Translations under genes and position numbers: made by a program | Shown: piece after piece, positions 20,776 through 33,046 of the stretch | Position numbering within the stretch: position 1 is the stretch's first letter | How the letters are laid out: each line of letters begins with the position of its first letter | NCBI GenBank assembly: GCA_009746045.1 | Contig: RPFO01000130.1 | Location: forward strand, 967,200 to 1,031,199 | Reading direction: 5' to 3' | Length of the DNA: 64,000 nt | DNA from: Mesostigma viride | Lineage: Eukaryota > Streptophyta > Mesostigmatophyceae > Mesostigmatales > Mesostigmataceae | Notes under the pieces: generated by a model | The model's input: the letters and a program-made list of their open reading frames with translations, nothing else | Told to the model about the DNA's origin: nothing | The model's database searches: none

Positions 20776-23700
20776 TTCCTCCCGTTAGGAGTTTCCATTG
20801 GTCTTATCGTATAGATCGTATAGTATAGAGCTTTGACATGGCTCTGTATATAGGTTTATTATAGCTGGGCGTTTGCTTTGGTTTGAGTGATTTCACTCTG
20901 CTGTAAGTAATTATATTTGTATATCCTAGCAATCGATCGCACGCCAAGTAACCTCGATGGCTCTTTAAAAAAATTCTAGAGATGCTTATCTCTTAGAAGA
21001 TGTGAAAGAACTTGAAAGAGTGGCATAGGGGGGAGAGCACATTACCAGATACGGCATGGATACTTCCGGCCGGATGCACATCGACGTGGCCCCCGCCCCG
21101 CGCCTGGCTGGACCCGCGACGCGGACCGGCAGTAGTCTCCTCGAGTGCTTGACCAGTGCAGGATGTATGTACCTGGACGTGTGGGGGTGGGCTGGTACGG
21201 GGGCGTGGGTCTGGTTGGTGGCTTGTGGTCGTGGTCAGTCAGGTCGGTCACTGACAGCCAGTGCGTCGCTAGAACGGGGATGCGCGACAGGGCGTGGGTA
21301 CAAAATGTAGTGGGCCGTTGCGCGGTGTAGGGTGGGCGGATGCAGGTGGGCATGTGGATCGGTGCGGCCGTGGTGGGCTAGGGAGGGACGTGGACAGGTG
21401 TAGGGTGTGGTGGGTCAGTGGTCGGTGGGTGATGGATGGTGGGTGGTGGGTGGTAGGGCCGGGGGGACGTCTCCCCCCTTGGGTGGCGTCAGTTGTGCAC
21501 AGCTGGTCAGACTTGGTCATGCAGGCGTGTGCGGTGCGTGAAGTGGGGTGAGAGAGAGGGTGGCGAGTGAGACATGCGCGTGGGGGATGTACTACAGATG
21601 GGTTGCTTGTTAGTTGGACCAATTAGGTGTGCTAGGGACAGTCATGCGGGGCAGGATTCATGTACTTTGGGTAGGGACTTCAATGTTCATGGGGGTTAGT
21701 TCAACGTAGGGTTTGGGTTTGGCGGCGTGTGATGTACTCAGAGGGCGGGTGGCGTGGGGGCGGCGTTGTGGGGCGGGAGGTCCGTAGTCAGGTGGGGATG
21801 GATTGCATGGGGGTGTTCGTCACGTAGATGTGGGTGGAGGTCGGGAGGGAGCCACGCGACGGGGCGGGGGGGGGGGCCGGGGGGAGTGGGGGGGGAGTTA
21901 GCAGGGCATGGGGTGTGCTTACATGTTGTGGGCCCGTCTAGTGCTGCACGAGGACTGGCAGACTTGCCCTACAGTAGGATCTGCTGGCGGCGTACCCTTG
22001 GGCCGTCCCTCTGTTTACAACAATACAATCCCTAGCTCTTGTTCAGTTAGTGGTGTGGTGTGGGGTTGCCATGTTGCTGTATGCGTGCTGCATGCGACAC
22101 ATGGCTTGATTATTATGGGTTGCACGCATGTGGGGCACAATTAGAGGTGGTGGCAGGTGGACAGACAATGGCAACCCCACCTGGTTCCTATAACATCTGC
22201 AACCCTTGAGCACCATGCAACACCAACAGCAACTGGCAACTGCCAACAGTGACAACGTTCGCAAAGATGTGACGCCAAGGCCATTGGAGACCCTGCTGGA
22301 CGTTCGGGGGGTTCCTAATCCTGCCGTGTGTTAACTTAATTCAGGGCCGCACACATCGTGTGGTGCAGCAAGGGCTCATGGCTGGTATGGTGGTAGCCGG
22401 TAGGTGAAGACCTTGATTACCATGGATATATCCGGCGTGGCGGAGGGGCCGCAGGGAGCGAGGCACCATGGAGGAGGCGATGGAGCGATTGAGGAAATGT
22501 AGGCAGTAGCCCGGGGCCCAGCAGCAGCGGATTCAGTAGAAATACTGCCAGTGGACGTGGTGCGTGCGGTGGGATGGGTAGGCACTGCCTGCCATCCCCC
22601 GTACATTTCCTGTTACGGCACAGCCCGCAGTCGGCCATATTGGAGGAGACGGGCCTTGCTGCGAATCGAGGGTGTGATATATATTGCATGGGAAAAATCA
22701 TGCCGAGAGTCTCAATCAGGGCGTCTCGCATGGTGACAGCTGCAGCGTGAGGGCCGATGAGGAGCTCGAGATGCAGGTTAGTCGTCGGTACATGTGGGCC
22801 ACTGGTGAGGTCGCCAATGTGATGGAGGCCTCTCCATCGTGCCAGTCGGACATCACTCAACAGCCAAAGGGGCGGCTGCATTGTTGGTGGGGATAGAATT
22901 CTGAGAACTGCACAGAATTGACCCAAGAAAGCTCGATTGCGGGCATGGGAAGGCCTGCGAGGGGAAACATTGCGCCAGCGGTTGAGGAAATAAGGCCTGT
23001 TTATGTACAGTGCTGGGCCTCAGAAGGAGTCAAGGCGTCGGCTCTGACAGTTGGCAGGGCGACGACAAGTCTGTCAAAGCTGCTCATGGGTGGCGCAATG
23101 AGAGACCATTAGGAAGGTCTCGCGCAGGAGGTTTCGATGTGCTAAAATTTATCTCATTCCTCGAAGCGTAGGCGGGTGAAAATCGTAAATCTTCCATAGC
23201 CGCCATTTCAAAAACAATTCCGCAGTGGATACTGTATAATGGAGTGGCGGATACTGTATAATGGAGTGGCGGATACAGGTAGATTTGAGTCAGTTGGATC
23301 CCACGCACGTTCAGTTGCTGTCGGACCATGCATCGGGCATGCACCGGCGCGGGAATAAACTCAACTCAACTCCACAGTCCACACAACTCACGTTCAGCAC
23401 ATACTACATTACTGTCTCCTTCAATCAACGCACCAGGCGAGCATGCTATAGGGCGCGCGCGGCAGTTGAAACTTGAAAGCCGAAGCATCTCTACCCGTGC
23501 CATGCACGTGTTCCTGCCTGGGTGCTGTCCTGGGCGGTGGTTGCCTGCGGCATGCATGTTGACTGGTCCACGCAAATGCCTAAATTAAAACCACGTAGAC
23601 CTACGTAGACGTTAGATCGAGTTTAATGAGCATTCCAATTCCTTCAACCCTGAATGACGCTATAGTAGACATTGTTCTTTGTTCCTTGCTTTTGGATTAT

Positions 23701-23900
23701 CGGGTTACAGAAAGTCTTTCCTTAATATGGGAGCTCGCCGCTCCATCGCGGGTAATTGCCAGGGATGAGATGCGATGTAGGAAACGGGAGCGCAGTGGGA
23801 TCCGGGGGCGGGGTAGCAATAGTGCATGAGTTAGTCGCGGTCGCCCTATAAAATCGACAATCGTGGAATTATTCGTCATTCGCGGCAGTGTCTCGATTAG
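20776..23900. other. No supported gene
   Basis: The 3.1 kb after the retroelement holds a GT-rich plus strand (21050-21900) and scattered short frames, the longest a minus-strand frame at 22417-22926 without recognisable motifs. A small tandem (gtggatactgtataatggag) occurs at 23225-23270. I see no exon with convincing splice sites. Confidence 0.45.
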
Positions 23901-23986
23901 TGGCGATATGCCGCCAAATGTGGCGGTGTGGCACTTTTTTTGGTAAAATGTGGCGGTGCCACCCTATTTGACAAGGCCCCCAAGAA

Positions 23987-24544
23987 GCCACAAATTGGCC
24001 GTGCTGTTCTACTTTCTAGTTTCGTTTCGCCACAGAGTGGCCGTGCCTGAAGTTCACTCTATAGTACAGGTTACGCCACAATTGGCAGTATCAGCCGAGC
24101 TTCCGGCCGGCGTTCCGCCACGAATCTCGATCCCTTTAGAAAAGTGCAACAGTGCATACCGCTTAGTGCAATGATGTTAGTAGCGCCAACAGTGCATACC
24201 GCTGGACAGGCTGGGCACTGAGCAGTGACTACCGACTACCGTAGTGAGCTAGACCGGTGCATGCAGTGTGCAGTGAGCTAGGTAGAGTTGTATTACAAGA
24301 ATCAACCAAAGTCTTGTCCAATCAAAATCATCGTCTTCGGAGCAGTGTCTTAGAGACGACAGTATCCTCGAATCCATCGTCGAGAATGGGGACCGAATCA
24401 TTGCGACAACGATATAAAAAAGTACGCAAAAGTACGCAAATTAAAGTACGAACACAAACGAGCAAGTGCGGCGAAATGCATCGAACTGAGGATTAATCTA
24501 CAAGGGCACTATAGATTCTCTGCTGCCCATGTGCGGCGTGGCAC

Positions 24545-24585
<41 letters not shown>

Positions 24586-24820
24586 CTACACGGGCGCCCG
24601 GCATGCAGGCAGAGACCCGCCCTGTATACTCAGCCAGTACGGCGCCGCGCCGCGCTGACCCCGCCGTTCTACTTGGTTTGGCAGGCTTTGCTGCACCAAC
24701 GAATGGTTGGAAAGCCAGCCCGCCACACGTGGCCGTGCCAAGCCCAATTTTAAGTGGCTTAAAGCCACACATTGGCCGAGTCAACGAAAGTTTTTGTAGT
24801 TCAAATCGCCACAAGTGGCC
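23987..24820. repeat. Scattered palindromic motif GCCACA-n-TGGC
   Basis: The short inverted-repeat motif gccaca(n)tggc appears at 23987-24000, 24029-24042, 24075-24086, 24722-24734, 24764-24777 and 24808-24820, with related tggcggtgccacc at 23951 and gtggcttaaagccac at 24754. Spacer sequences differ, so it is not a simple tandem repeat. Confidence 0.7.
24547..24584. repeat. (aac)n microsatellite
   Basis: About thirteen aac units occur inside a dispersed repeat shared with 19860-19920 (also followed by an aac run). Poly-Gln or poly-Asn frames here are artefacts. Confidence 0.9.
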
Positions 24821-24835
24821 TAGCGCCACTAGCAA

Positions 24836-26455
24836 CAAATACCTTAATCGAATCACTGATTCGCGGCTCTTGTCATTTGAACGGACCTTGCATTCAGTAT
24901 AGGCATCAGGCCAGATCAATAATAATGCATCAGGATCAACATGCATGTGGCGCACTTTTCCATTGAGTGGGCGATATTGGAATCCCGCTCAGGCCCCATC
25001 GAAGGCGTGCAGGCGACGGGTCTGATTGCACGCGTCGCAAGCAGCATCAGAATAGGTATACATGTACCTGTATGAACTAGAAGGACATGATGTTTTTTTA
25101 AAAGCCCCCTTTGCTATATACTACTACTTACTACCAGTGAGATAAATTTTGCGAGACAAGACGGCCTGGGCCTAGTGGGCGTTTGCTAGACCGATCGAGC
25201 GCCCGCCGTTGAGAAAAGTAGCGGGTTACGCGGTATGGTAAACCTCAGTGGCCAATGCTTCCGGCGATGGCTTGCCAACCACTCCCTCTAATTAATAGTC
25301 AGAGCGTTCTGTAGGTCAATCCAGACTGCTACTATTTTAACTTTTGCGAGCCGTTTTGGCTTCGTGACTAGCCCTATACTGGGATCGAACTCCGAGCTGA
25401 GGCACCTGATTTCGTCGCGAAGCGGGCGCCGTAACTGCCAACAAGATGGGGCGCAGTATGCTGTCAGCATGGCGGTGGAATTAATATATGTATCTTGTAT
25501 ACTTAATTTCGACAATCTGAACATGCAGCAATAAACTACATGTAGTAGCAGCTAGCTTAGAGCTAGAACCTATGAGGCATGCCGAGCCAGACTCGCAGCA
25601 GATGGGGCATCATCATAACAGTGTAGGCTGGGCCCGGTAAGCAATCTGAATGAAGCAAGGTCTCAGCCCTTATCACTCACTACACACCATGATTCAGCAC
25701 TTGTCATCAACCATCGCGTATATCAAGCGGCATGAGTACTAACACGCGGTCCCGATAATTGGTGCAATGCGAAACCAATTTATTCCACCGGTGATTTACC
25801 TAGCTGTTGACTATCCCACTAATCTAGTCTAGAGGGCAAGTCCCCTGGCTGCACGGCCGAGTTGCGTTTTTAGAGAGCTCAACGCTCGCCATTTTGAGGC
25901 TATAGCTATGGTCGAGCTAGGCTGAATTGCAATCCTAAAAGGTTGCACATCGTGGCCGCATGTCTCTACTAGCCAGGTGTCAGACCTCCAGTGACCACTT
26001 CTTGGCAATACAAGTAGAATTTTTAGGATTATTTATTTCAGGCCCGTTGTGCTTCGTCATTGTACAGTAGGCCGGATACAGGTGGTGCGGTTAATAATAA
26101 AAATACTCTTGCAGTAGCACAAAAATTCAAATAAGCAATACTACGGTTCGGCATGAGTCAATGTTTGACATGGGGCCCCAAATGGTACCGATTTCTCTCT
26201 GAAATGCCAGACATCTGTAATCAAAGCAACCCTGCAGCTGCAGCCTTGGAAGGTCAATTAATTAATTAATGACACATGCACCCAATTGTCAGTGCATGCA
26301 AATCCTTATACTGTCATGTAAGATTTGCCATGAAGATTTGTATATGCTGATATACCATATATGTTCCCACCTGTGGCCTGCCCACTTGCGGCAGTGAGAG
26401 AAGCTACTAGGGCGCCCTCCCTCCTTCTCGCTGTGTATATAGGGTTGAAGGTTCC
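24836..26455. other. No supported gene
   Basis: Only short frames on both strands, no tandem repeats of note and no family signature. Phrases such as cagtaggccggatacagg (26066) recall repeats near 23260. Confidence 0.45.
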
Positions 26456-26518
26456 TTTACTCTGTATATTGGCACCCACGTGACGCAGTCACGTGCTTAT
26501 TAATTATAATTAATTAAT

Positions 26519-26665
26519 GTTCCCACACCCTTAGGCATAGGAGCCTGAGTCAGCCTACTGTAGCCGGGAACCTGGCTCGCACAGATCAGGTAGACACTTC
26601 GGATAGCCTGGTGACTATAGGCACCAAGCCGGCCTGCACAGCCCGGCCGTTTTGTCCTCACATGC
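26519..26665 (+). mobile_element. Dispersed repeat C copy
   Basis: The stretch contains cagatcaggtagacactt and ggcaccaagccggcctg and matches 46830-46965 (cagatcaggtagatactt; ggcaccaagccggcccg). It is preceded by cacgtgacgcagtcacgtg and a (taat) run, the tail of SINE-A elements. A third unrelated-looking family is inferred from just two copies. Confidence 0.5.
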
Positions 26666-26820
26666 ATTTGGCATGCCGGCCCCGGCCAGGCCGAGCGCAG
26701 CTGGGACGCCATCCGTGGACCTGCATGCATGGCTTCCGTGATAGGCTGGGCATACGGAGTTATGGACATATGTATAGACAGGTGGGCTCACGCCCGGCCA
26801 GCGCCTCCTGGTCTGTCTGT

Positions 26821-27165
26821 AATATTAATTAATTAGTTAATTAAACTCGTGCTCGATCCCGTTGCATGGGGAGTCACGGAGCACCGAAGTGCTTTTAATC
26901 CCTGTGTGTGCACAACAGGAGAAAGGGCAGAGACCCCCTTTCTCCTTCATGCCAAAGGCATGCCACAGCTGTGATCGGACACGCTATTGAACACGATCCG
27001 GCAGGATCTGTGGGTGCAATAAGACCCATGTGAGCATGTCATAACAAGGAGCGTGGGCAAGTAATCTGGGCATACAGCCAGGACGTAGCATGGCTGTACA
27101 ACTGAAGGACTAGGCTAAGGCTATGGCTGGTGGTGTACCGCGTGCGACGTTAGCGGTGCACGTGA
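26821..27165 (-). mobile_element. SINE-B copy 3
   Basis: Inverted relative to copies 1 and 2. It starts with a (taat)n run, then actcgtgctcgatcccgttg, gggagtcacggagcacc, the cataacaaggagcgtgggca block, and ends at gcggtgcacgtgactaggta. It covers nearly the full element length. Confidence 0.8.
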
Positions 27166-27194
27166 CTAGGTATGTGGGTAGGTATGTGGGGACT

Positions 27195-27500
27195 AGTAGG
27201 TATGACAGTGGTCTGTAATATGGAGCGGCAGATGCATGGCTTGCATGAAGGATATATAGGTGTGCATGCAGCAGGTAGTCATGAAGGATATCATGACCCC
27301 AAGTCCGTGGGGGCTCCGCGTGTGCCTAAATTTGGTATTACCGTTGCGATTTGGGCCGCACGTGGTACATGCCCGCAACCCTGTAACTAGGATCAGAACT
27401 AGATAGCTACATCCATCCACCCCATTGATCCCATATATTCATTTCCCTGAGGACTTAAATGCTCATGTGATGCAGATCGACATGCAGCCGGTATGTTTCG
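27195..27500 (+). mobile_element. SINE-A copy
   Basis: It contains tggtctgtaatatggagcgg, gtgggggctccgcgtgtgcc, ttgcgatttgggccgca and ccctgaggacttaaatgctc, in the same order as the target-duplicated copy at 42179-42437. The terminal palindrome is mutated and the (taat)n tail is weak, so this copy is older. Confidence 0.75.
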
Positions 27501-28020
27501 TGTAAATGAATTAATGAACTAATTACTGTCATGTACTGACCGGCACCCTGGACGCTGTCCGGCTCGCCGCAGCAACAGCTAGCTGGACTTGTGGTACTCC
27601 CGTCCCAGTCCCGGCTGCTCGGTGTCCCCCCGGCCGCGCGCTGCACCGGCCCGCCGCGCGCTCGGCCCACTGGCGGCCACCCGCCCGACGCCGACGGCGG
27701 GCGTAACCTAATGCACTGCCCACGCCGCCCGCCGCTGACCAGGACTACACGTACGTACCGGCCCCTGACGGAACCACTGGCCGACCCCAACCAGCTACAT
27801 CATACCGCCGTGCACCAAGCCCGCGCTGCGCACCACAGACTGACCGGCCGTCAAACAATTAACTCCGGTTCTACGCCGCCGTGGGACCTGACCACCTCCC
27901 CGCCCCGGTGATAAAACTGACGGCGCTCAAGGGGTTCCTGCCTGACGTCTGCAACCCGGCGCAGATCCTACTTGCCGACGCGCCGCCGATTTCTGATCGA
28001 GTGGCAGGCACAGCTTCCGT
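27501..28020. other. GC-rich stretch without a clear gene
   Basis: A GC-rich 0.4-kb block (27540-27970) has a 106-codon frame on the plus strand that is Pro/Arg/Thr-rich and has no motif. It could be a LINE ORF relic, as its composition is like theirs, but no conserved residues support this. Confidence 0.35.
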
Positions 28021-28024
28021 AGCA

Positions 28025-28110
28025 AATTAATTCATTAAACTCGTGCTCCCGTTGGGGAGTCACGGAGCATTAACCCCGATGGATGGATGGATGGATGGAT
28101 GGATGGGTAC
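28025..28110 (-). mobile_element. SINE-B tail fragment plus (gatg)n
   Basis: Inverted tail: (taattcat), actcgtgctcccgttgggga, gtcacggagcattaacccc, then (gatg)n. The microsatellite replaces the body of the element, as also seen at 16211-16560. Confidence 0.65.
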
Positions 28111-28960
28111 ACACAATCCTACCCGTGTAAACTATCTACAAAATCAGTCCTATACGCTATCTATATCTATGGTGCCCGCGACCCTAGGGGTCTTGCATGT
28201 CTAGCATGCCGCCCACAGTGTGCAAACGCGCGGCTTCCCGTCCCCACGTGCTGCGGGGGGTTTGTTGTCCTCTATCCCTGCCAGCCGTTAAGAATGTACT
28301 CCAGCACAAGTACATTTTGAGTTTTTCCAAGTTTCTTGTTTTTTGCTTGTTTCAAGTTCAGTTTTGCATAAAAAGTGTCCCCATAGCCCCTGGATCTCAT
28401 CTGGAGGTAGTTGAACTAGTATATGCTACAATATACTAGGTTGTACTATTTTCTACTACATTTACACTATAATGTACTAAATTGAACTACATCTGAACTA
28501 AATGTAACTGTGATTGATGCCCCTGTAACGTCTCCCAATGCTCAATAACAGGTCTGGCCACCATTGGTGACCTCCTAGAGCCATTCACAGCTGCATTTCG
28601 TGGATCACCGCACAAAAATAAAATGTTTTACTTAGCCTTATCAACATGGGAATGAGGGCTTTGGTGTGCAAACATGCATGTGTGCTAAAAATTGGACATT
28701 CTGACACTGCGCGAGAGTCTGGTAATACTTAAGCACTTCAGGTCATGATCGAAGTATAGAATGAACTGATGCAAGAAATCAAGCATTATGCAAGGAATGG
28801 AATGCTGCAATGAATTTTGGCAGTAATACTTGCAACTAGGGAACACACGATAAAGTCACGAATCTGACATGCATTGTGCCGTCATGGCACATGCATGAAC
28901 ATGTACACGAACAGAGGATCACGCGGACGCCCACGTGCACGCGCATGGCAATCCCGATGC
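28111..28960. other. No supported gene
   Basis: AT-richer sequence without tandem repeats. Short tracts such as gaactagtatatgctacaat, tactatt and tacattt around 28415-28500 show loose internal repetition of 'tactaaattgaacta'-like words. Confidence 0.45.
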
Positions 28961-29049
28961 CCCCCCCCCCACACACACACACAAGCCCCAACTCCAAACA
29001 TTGTACCAATGACCCACCCACCCAAACCCAACCCCAGCCCCCCTGACCC

Positions 29050-30300
29050 CCCAACGCCCATGCACACGCCCATGCCCCCGCCCCCGCCCCCGCCCCCCGC
29101 CCCCGCCCCCCCCCCGCCCCCGCCCCGCCCCCGCCCCGCCCCCGCCCCCCCCCCGCCCCCGCCCCCGCCCCCGCCCCGCCCCCGCCCCCGCCCCGCCCCC
29201 CCCCGCCCCCGCCCCGCCCCCGCCCCGCCCATGCCCATGCCCCTGCCCCCGCACCCGCCCATTCTCACCCACGCCCACGCCCACGCCCACGCCCACGCCC
29301 ACGCCCACGCCCACGCCCACGCCCACGCCCACGCCCACGCCCACGCCCACGCCCACGCCCACGCCCACGCCCACGCCCACGCCCACGCCCACGCCCACGC
29401 CCACGCCCACGCCCACGCCCACGCCCACGCCCACGCCCACGCCCACGCCCACGCCCACGCCCACGCCCACGCCCACGCCCACGCCCACGCCCACGCCCAC
29501 GCCCACGCCCACGCCCACGCCCACGCCCACGCCCACCCTAGCCTCACCCCTACTCCAAGCCACAATTATACCCAAAGCCACAGCCAGAAGTAGAGCGCAG
29601 CTGCAACAATAGCAGACGTAGCTGAGACACACACCTACCCACGCCAACGCCCACGCCCACGCCACGCCCACGCCCACGCCCACGCCCACGCCCACGCCCA
29701 CGCCCACGCCCACGCCCACGCCCACGCCCACGCCCACGCCCACGCCCACGCCCACGCCCACGCCCACGCCCACGCCCACGCCCACGCCCACGCCCACGCC
29801 CACGCCCACGCCCACGCCCACGCCCACGCCCACGCCCACGCCCACGCCCACGCCCACGCCCACGCCCACGCCCACGCCCACGCCCACGCCCACGCCCACG
29901 CCCACGCCCACGCCCACCCACGCCCACCCACGCCCACGCCCACGCCACGCCCACGCCCACGCCCACGCCCACGCCCACGCCCACGCCCACGCCCACGCCC
30001 ACGCCCACGCCCACGCCCACGCCCACGCCCACGCCCACGCCCACGCCCACGCCCACGCCCACGCCACGCCCACGCCCACGCCCACGCCCACGCCCACGCC
30101 CACGCCCACGCCCACGCCCACGCCCACGCCCACGCCCACGCCCACGCCCATGCCAACGCCCACGCCCACGCCCACGCCCACGCCCACGCCCACGCCCACG
30201 CCCACACCCACGCCCACGCCCACGCCCACGCCCACGCCCACGCCCGCGCCCATGCCCACGCTCACGCCCACGCCCACGCCCACGCCCGCGCCTGCGCCCA
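29050..30300. repeat. (cccacg)n and CCCCGC arrays, duplicated block
   Basis: C-rich CCCCGC runs (29070-29260) lead into long (cccacg)n arrays at about 29265-29535 and 29640-30300. Both arrays end in the same sequence, ccctagcctcacccctactc, followed by a related 110-bp spacer (29535-29640 and 30298-30415). So an array-plus-spacer block has been duplicated. Valine-glycine and Ala-Trp frames of hundreds of codons are repeat artefacts. Confidence 0.95.
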
Positions 30301-30569
30301 CCCTAGCCTCACCCCTACTCCAAGCCACAAATGCACCGTAAGCCACAGCCAGAAGTACAGCACAGCAGCGACAATTGCAGACTTAGCCCAGACACACACC
30401 TACCCACGTCAATGCCCCTGCCCAGAGACTCGCGGCCTCATCCCACCCCCCTGCACGAACAGTTCCCAAACAAAAGAAAAGGCAAACAAAAGGAACAAGA
30501 GTAGCAAGCTGCATTGCGAGCACATATGCCAGTTCTGGTGCACATGCCAGGCCGAAAGCAACTCATGAT

Positions 30570-30770
30570 TGCCCCTGCCCCTGCCCCTGCCCCTACCCCT
30601 GCCCCTGCCCCTGCCCCTGCCCCTGCCCCTGCCCCTGCCCTGCCCCTGCCCCTGCCCCTGCCCCTGCCCTGCCCCTGCCCCTGCCCCTGCCCCTGCCCCT
30701 GCCCCTGCCCCTGCCCCTGCCCCTGCCCCTGCCCCTGCCCCTGCCCCTGCCCCTGCTCCTGCCCCTGCCA
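30570..30770. repeat. (ccctgc)n hexanucleotide array
   Basis: About 200 bp of ccctgc units with two one-base deletions, following the second spacer copy. It is the third array in the same series with the third position of the unit changed. Confidence 0.95.
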
Positions 30771-31964
30771 TCACCATTCTAACCACCACACATTACGAAA
30801 AGCAAGAAGAAATTATAATAATAATAAGAAGAAATTATAAGAAGAAGAAATAATAATAATAAACAAGCACAAAGTTGACTGCACATGCGACTGTACCAGT
30901 AGGCACGTAGCAAATTTTAGCTGCAGCTTCAATTTCAACTTCATTGCAATTGCAAGTGTGACTGCATGTCTAATTGCACTACCAATGCCTAATGCCCACT
31001 GCATGTGCCCAGTGCGAATGCAATTCAAAAGCAACATGCAATCGAAATTACAGCTGAAGCCGGCTATTAACAAAGATATTTAAAGCAGTTGTTAACTACA
31101 GAGACCCAATGAAAATGCAAATGCAATGAAAAAGCAACAGAAGTTGAAGCCACTGCCACTCTACCTGCCGACAGTAACACCACCGCCAGCACCCACTCAT
31201 ATCCCAACGACAAGGAAATAGAATTGCCCAAAGCCAGACATACATTGGGACGCATAAGCAAACGGCAACGCAAGCGCACATGCAAATGTATACGCAAAGG
31301 CAAAGGCAAAGGCAAACGCAAACGCAAACGCAAACGCAAGCTTGTCATGTACCTACGCTTAACTGCAAACGCAAACTGTGCACGAAGCAAAAAGATTGGA
31401 TGGCCAAGATCATGGCAAATACGAGGGCCGAAAACAATCCAACTTCATCTAAATGTCCGAAATCCTCACGACGTTTCGATGCGCGCTTGAATGTCGAAGG
31501 CCTGCGCCGATTATCGATCATAAGTCGAATGTGTAATTGTCGGCTTATGAGAACTGCTTTGCGACAGTATCACGTCAGGCCGTTCCTGTGCAGCCATTTT
31601 CCCTGTGCAGCGGGTGGACAACGTTCACTTTCCGCATTATTCATGGCTATCGAAGTTAATTCTTACCGACCCCGGCTGCCATGGCCACTGGCCACGCATA
31701 TCAAGTTCAGGTATTCCCGACCTGTAGCGCAGCAGATTTCTGTTGGAAGGCATCCTAAGCATCGTGATAAAAGAAATCCGAACAATAGACATTCATGCTG
31801 CATCTAAGGACATTATGGCATTTGTATATACTGCAAGTACATGTATCGACATTGCCGTGATTGCTAACCCCGACTCACCATGAACAGGAACTTTCCCTCT
31901 GCCTCCATGAAATGTACTTCGTGAAATGTACTGTAATACATATGATGTACTACGATGATAATCA
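30771..31964. other. No supported gene; (aaacgc)n patch
   Basis: Contains (aat)n/(aag)n runs (30805-30860) and a (gcaaac)n patch at 31260-31345. Hexamer-like words such as gcaatt and gcaact are frequent at 30905-31060. No family signature was found. Confidence 0.5.
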
Positions 31965-32579
31965 TCCCAGCAAAGCCATAGTACACCTTCCGTTTCGACC
32001 GCCATGTCGGCCACTAGTCCGGATAGCTCAATGTGCACCTGACCTTGACACTAATCGCACAAACAGCCACAATTTTGCAAGCAAGAAGACATGGCTACCT
32101 CGGCATTTCATGAAATGTACTTCGTGAAATGCATTTCGTGAAATGTACTAAGGAACGTGATTGGCCGGCGTTCGCTCGCCAAATCTCGCAAAATGTACTA
32201 AGGCACGTGATTGGTCCCGCAAAATGTACTAAGGAACGTGATTGGCCGGCGAAGATTCTGTTTGCTGCAATTAAAATTCCCTACAGAATCTTCGCCGGCC
32301 AATCACGTTCCTTAGTACATTTTGCGGGACCAATCACGTGCCTTAGTACATTTTGCGAGATTTGGCGAGCGAACGCCGGCCAATCACGTTCCTTAGTACA
32401 TTTCACGAAATGCATTTCACGAAGTACATTTCATGAAATGCCGAGGTAGCCATGTCTTCTTGCTTGCAAAATTGTGGCTGTTTGTGCGATTAGTGTCAAG
32501 GTCAGGTGCACATTGAGCTATCCGGACTAGTGGCCGACATGGCGGTCGAAACGGAAGGTGTGCTATGGCTTTGCTGGGA
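31965..32579. repeat. Near-perfect 615-bp palindrome
   Basis: Left arm 31965-32260 and right arm 32284-32579, each 296 bp, are reverse complements with only a mismatch or so seen by eye (atagtacacc against gtgtgctatg). They are separated by a 23-bp spacer (32261-32283). Each arm also holds three internal copies of aaatgtactaaggaacgtg-like words. The right arm contains the first 25 codons of the ORF at 32506 and the left arm an inverted copy of them. Such an array would transcribe as a long hairpin RNA. Confidence 0.95.
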
Positions 32580-32862
32580 CATAATCGTGGCTATCTGCTT
32601 CCTGGCTTTCGCTATCATGGTGATGGGACACCATGGGAAGCGCAAGTTCGCAGCCATAGTGCTAAGCGGCAGCACCCATGCCGGCAGCCTAGTGACCGAC
32701 GAGACGTTCGACTGTAAGTGCGGCCACGAGTGCATGAAGCCCATTAGAATATCACATCTCCAGGCATTGCGAAGCGCCTGGTTTTCGCCCGGGCGGAAGC
32801 AAGAGGACAGGAAGGCGGCGATAAAGCAGCAGCTGCACCAGGGGGGTACGACGCCATAACCA
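32506..32862 (+). CDS. Hypothetical protein with C/H cluster; start inside palindrome
   Basis: A 118-codon frame starts ATG at 32506: MHIELSGLVADMAVETEGV, then a hydrophobic stretch (LWLCWDIIVAICFLAFAIMV), then FDCKCGHECMKPI and RISHLQALRSAWFS. The last part, a Cys-x-Cys-x3-Cys cluster followed by an L-x-x-L-R-x-x-[WF] helix and a Lys/Glu-rich segment, recalls the N-terminal zinc-binding part of some DDE transposase-derived proteins. I cannot assign a family. The first 25 codons are repeated, inverted, in the left palindrome arm. The frame stops at 32860-32862. Splicing (donor-like gtaagt at 32714) could change the product. Confidence 0.4.
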
Positions 32863-33046
32863 CGATGTCGTCATCTACTCGTCACAAGTTCGTTCATGGC
32901 GCTGGTTTTCGGTTCGTTCTCGACGGGGGAGTCAAGGATATGAACATAGGGTTTGTGACCCCTTTTCACTTTCGCGTTTCACTTTCGAGGCGGCCTTCAG
33001 GCACTGCCTGAAAATTAGCAACCACGTTTGGAACTCTTCGGACCAC

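Noticed and set aside
21042-21622. Pro/Thr-rich frames on the minus strand
   Set aside because: GT-rich plus strand gives CA-rich minus frames; no conserved residues.
22417-22926. 169-codon minus-strand ORF
   Set aside because: Pro/Leu-rich frame without motif, domain or splice context; probably chance in GC-rich DNA.
28874-30346. Long Val-Gly, Ala-Trp and His-Ala frames on both strands
   Set aside because: (cccacg)n repeats keep every frame free of stops; all are equally open.
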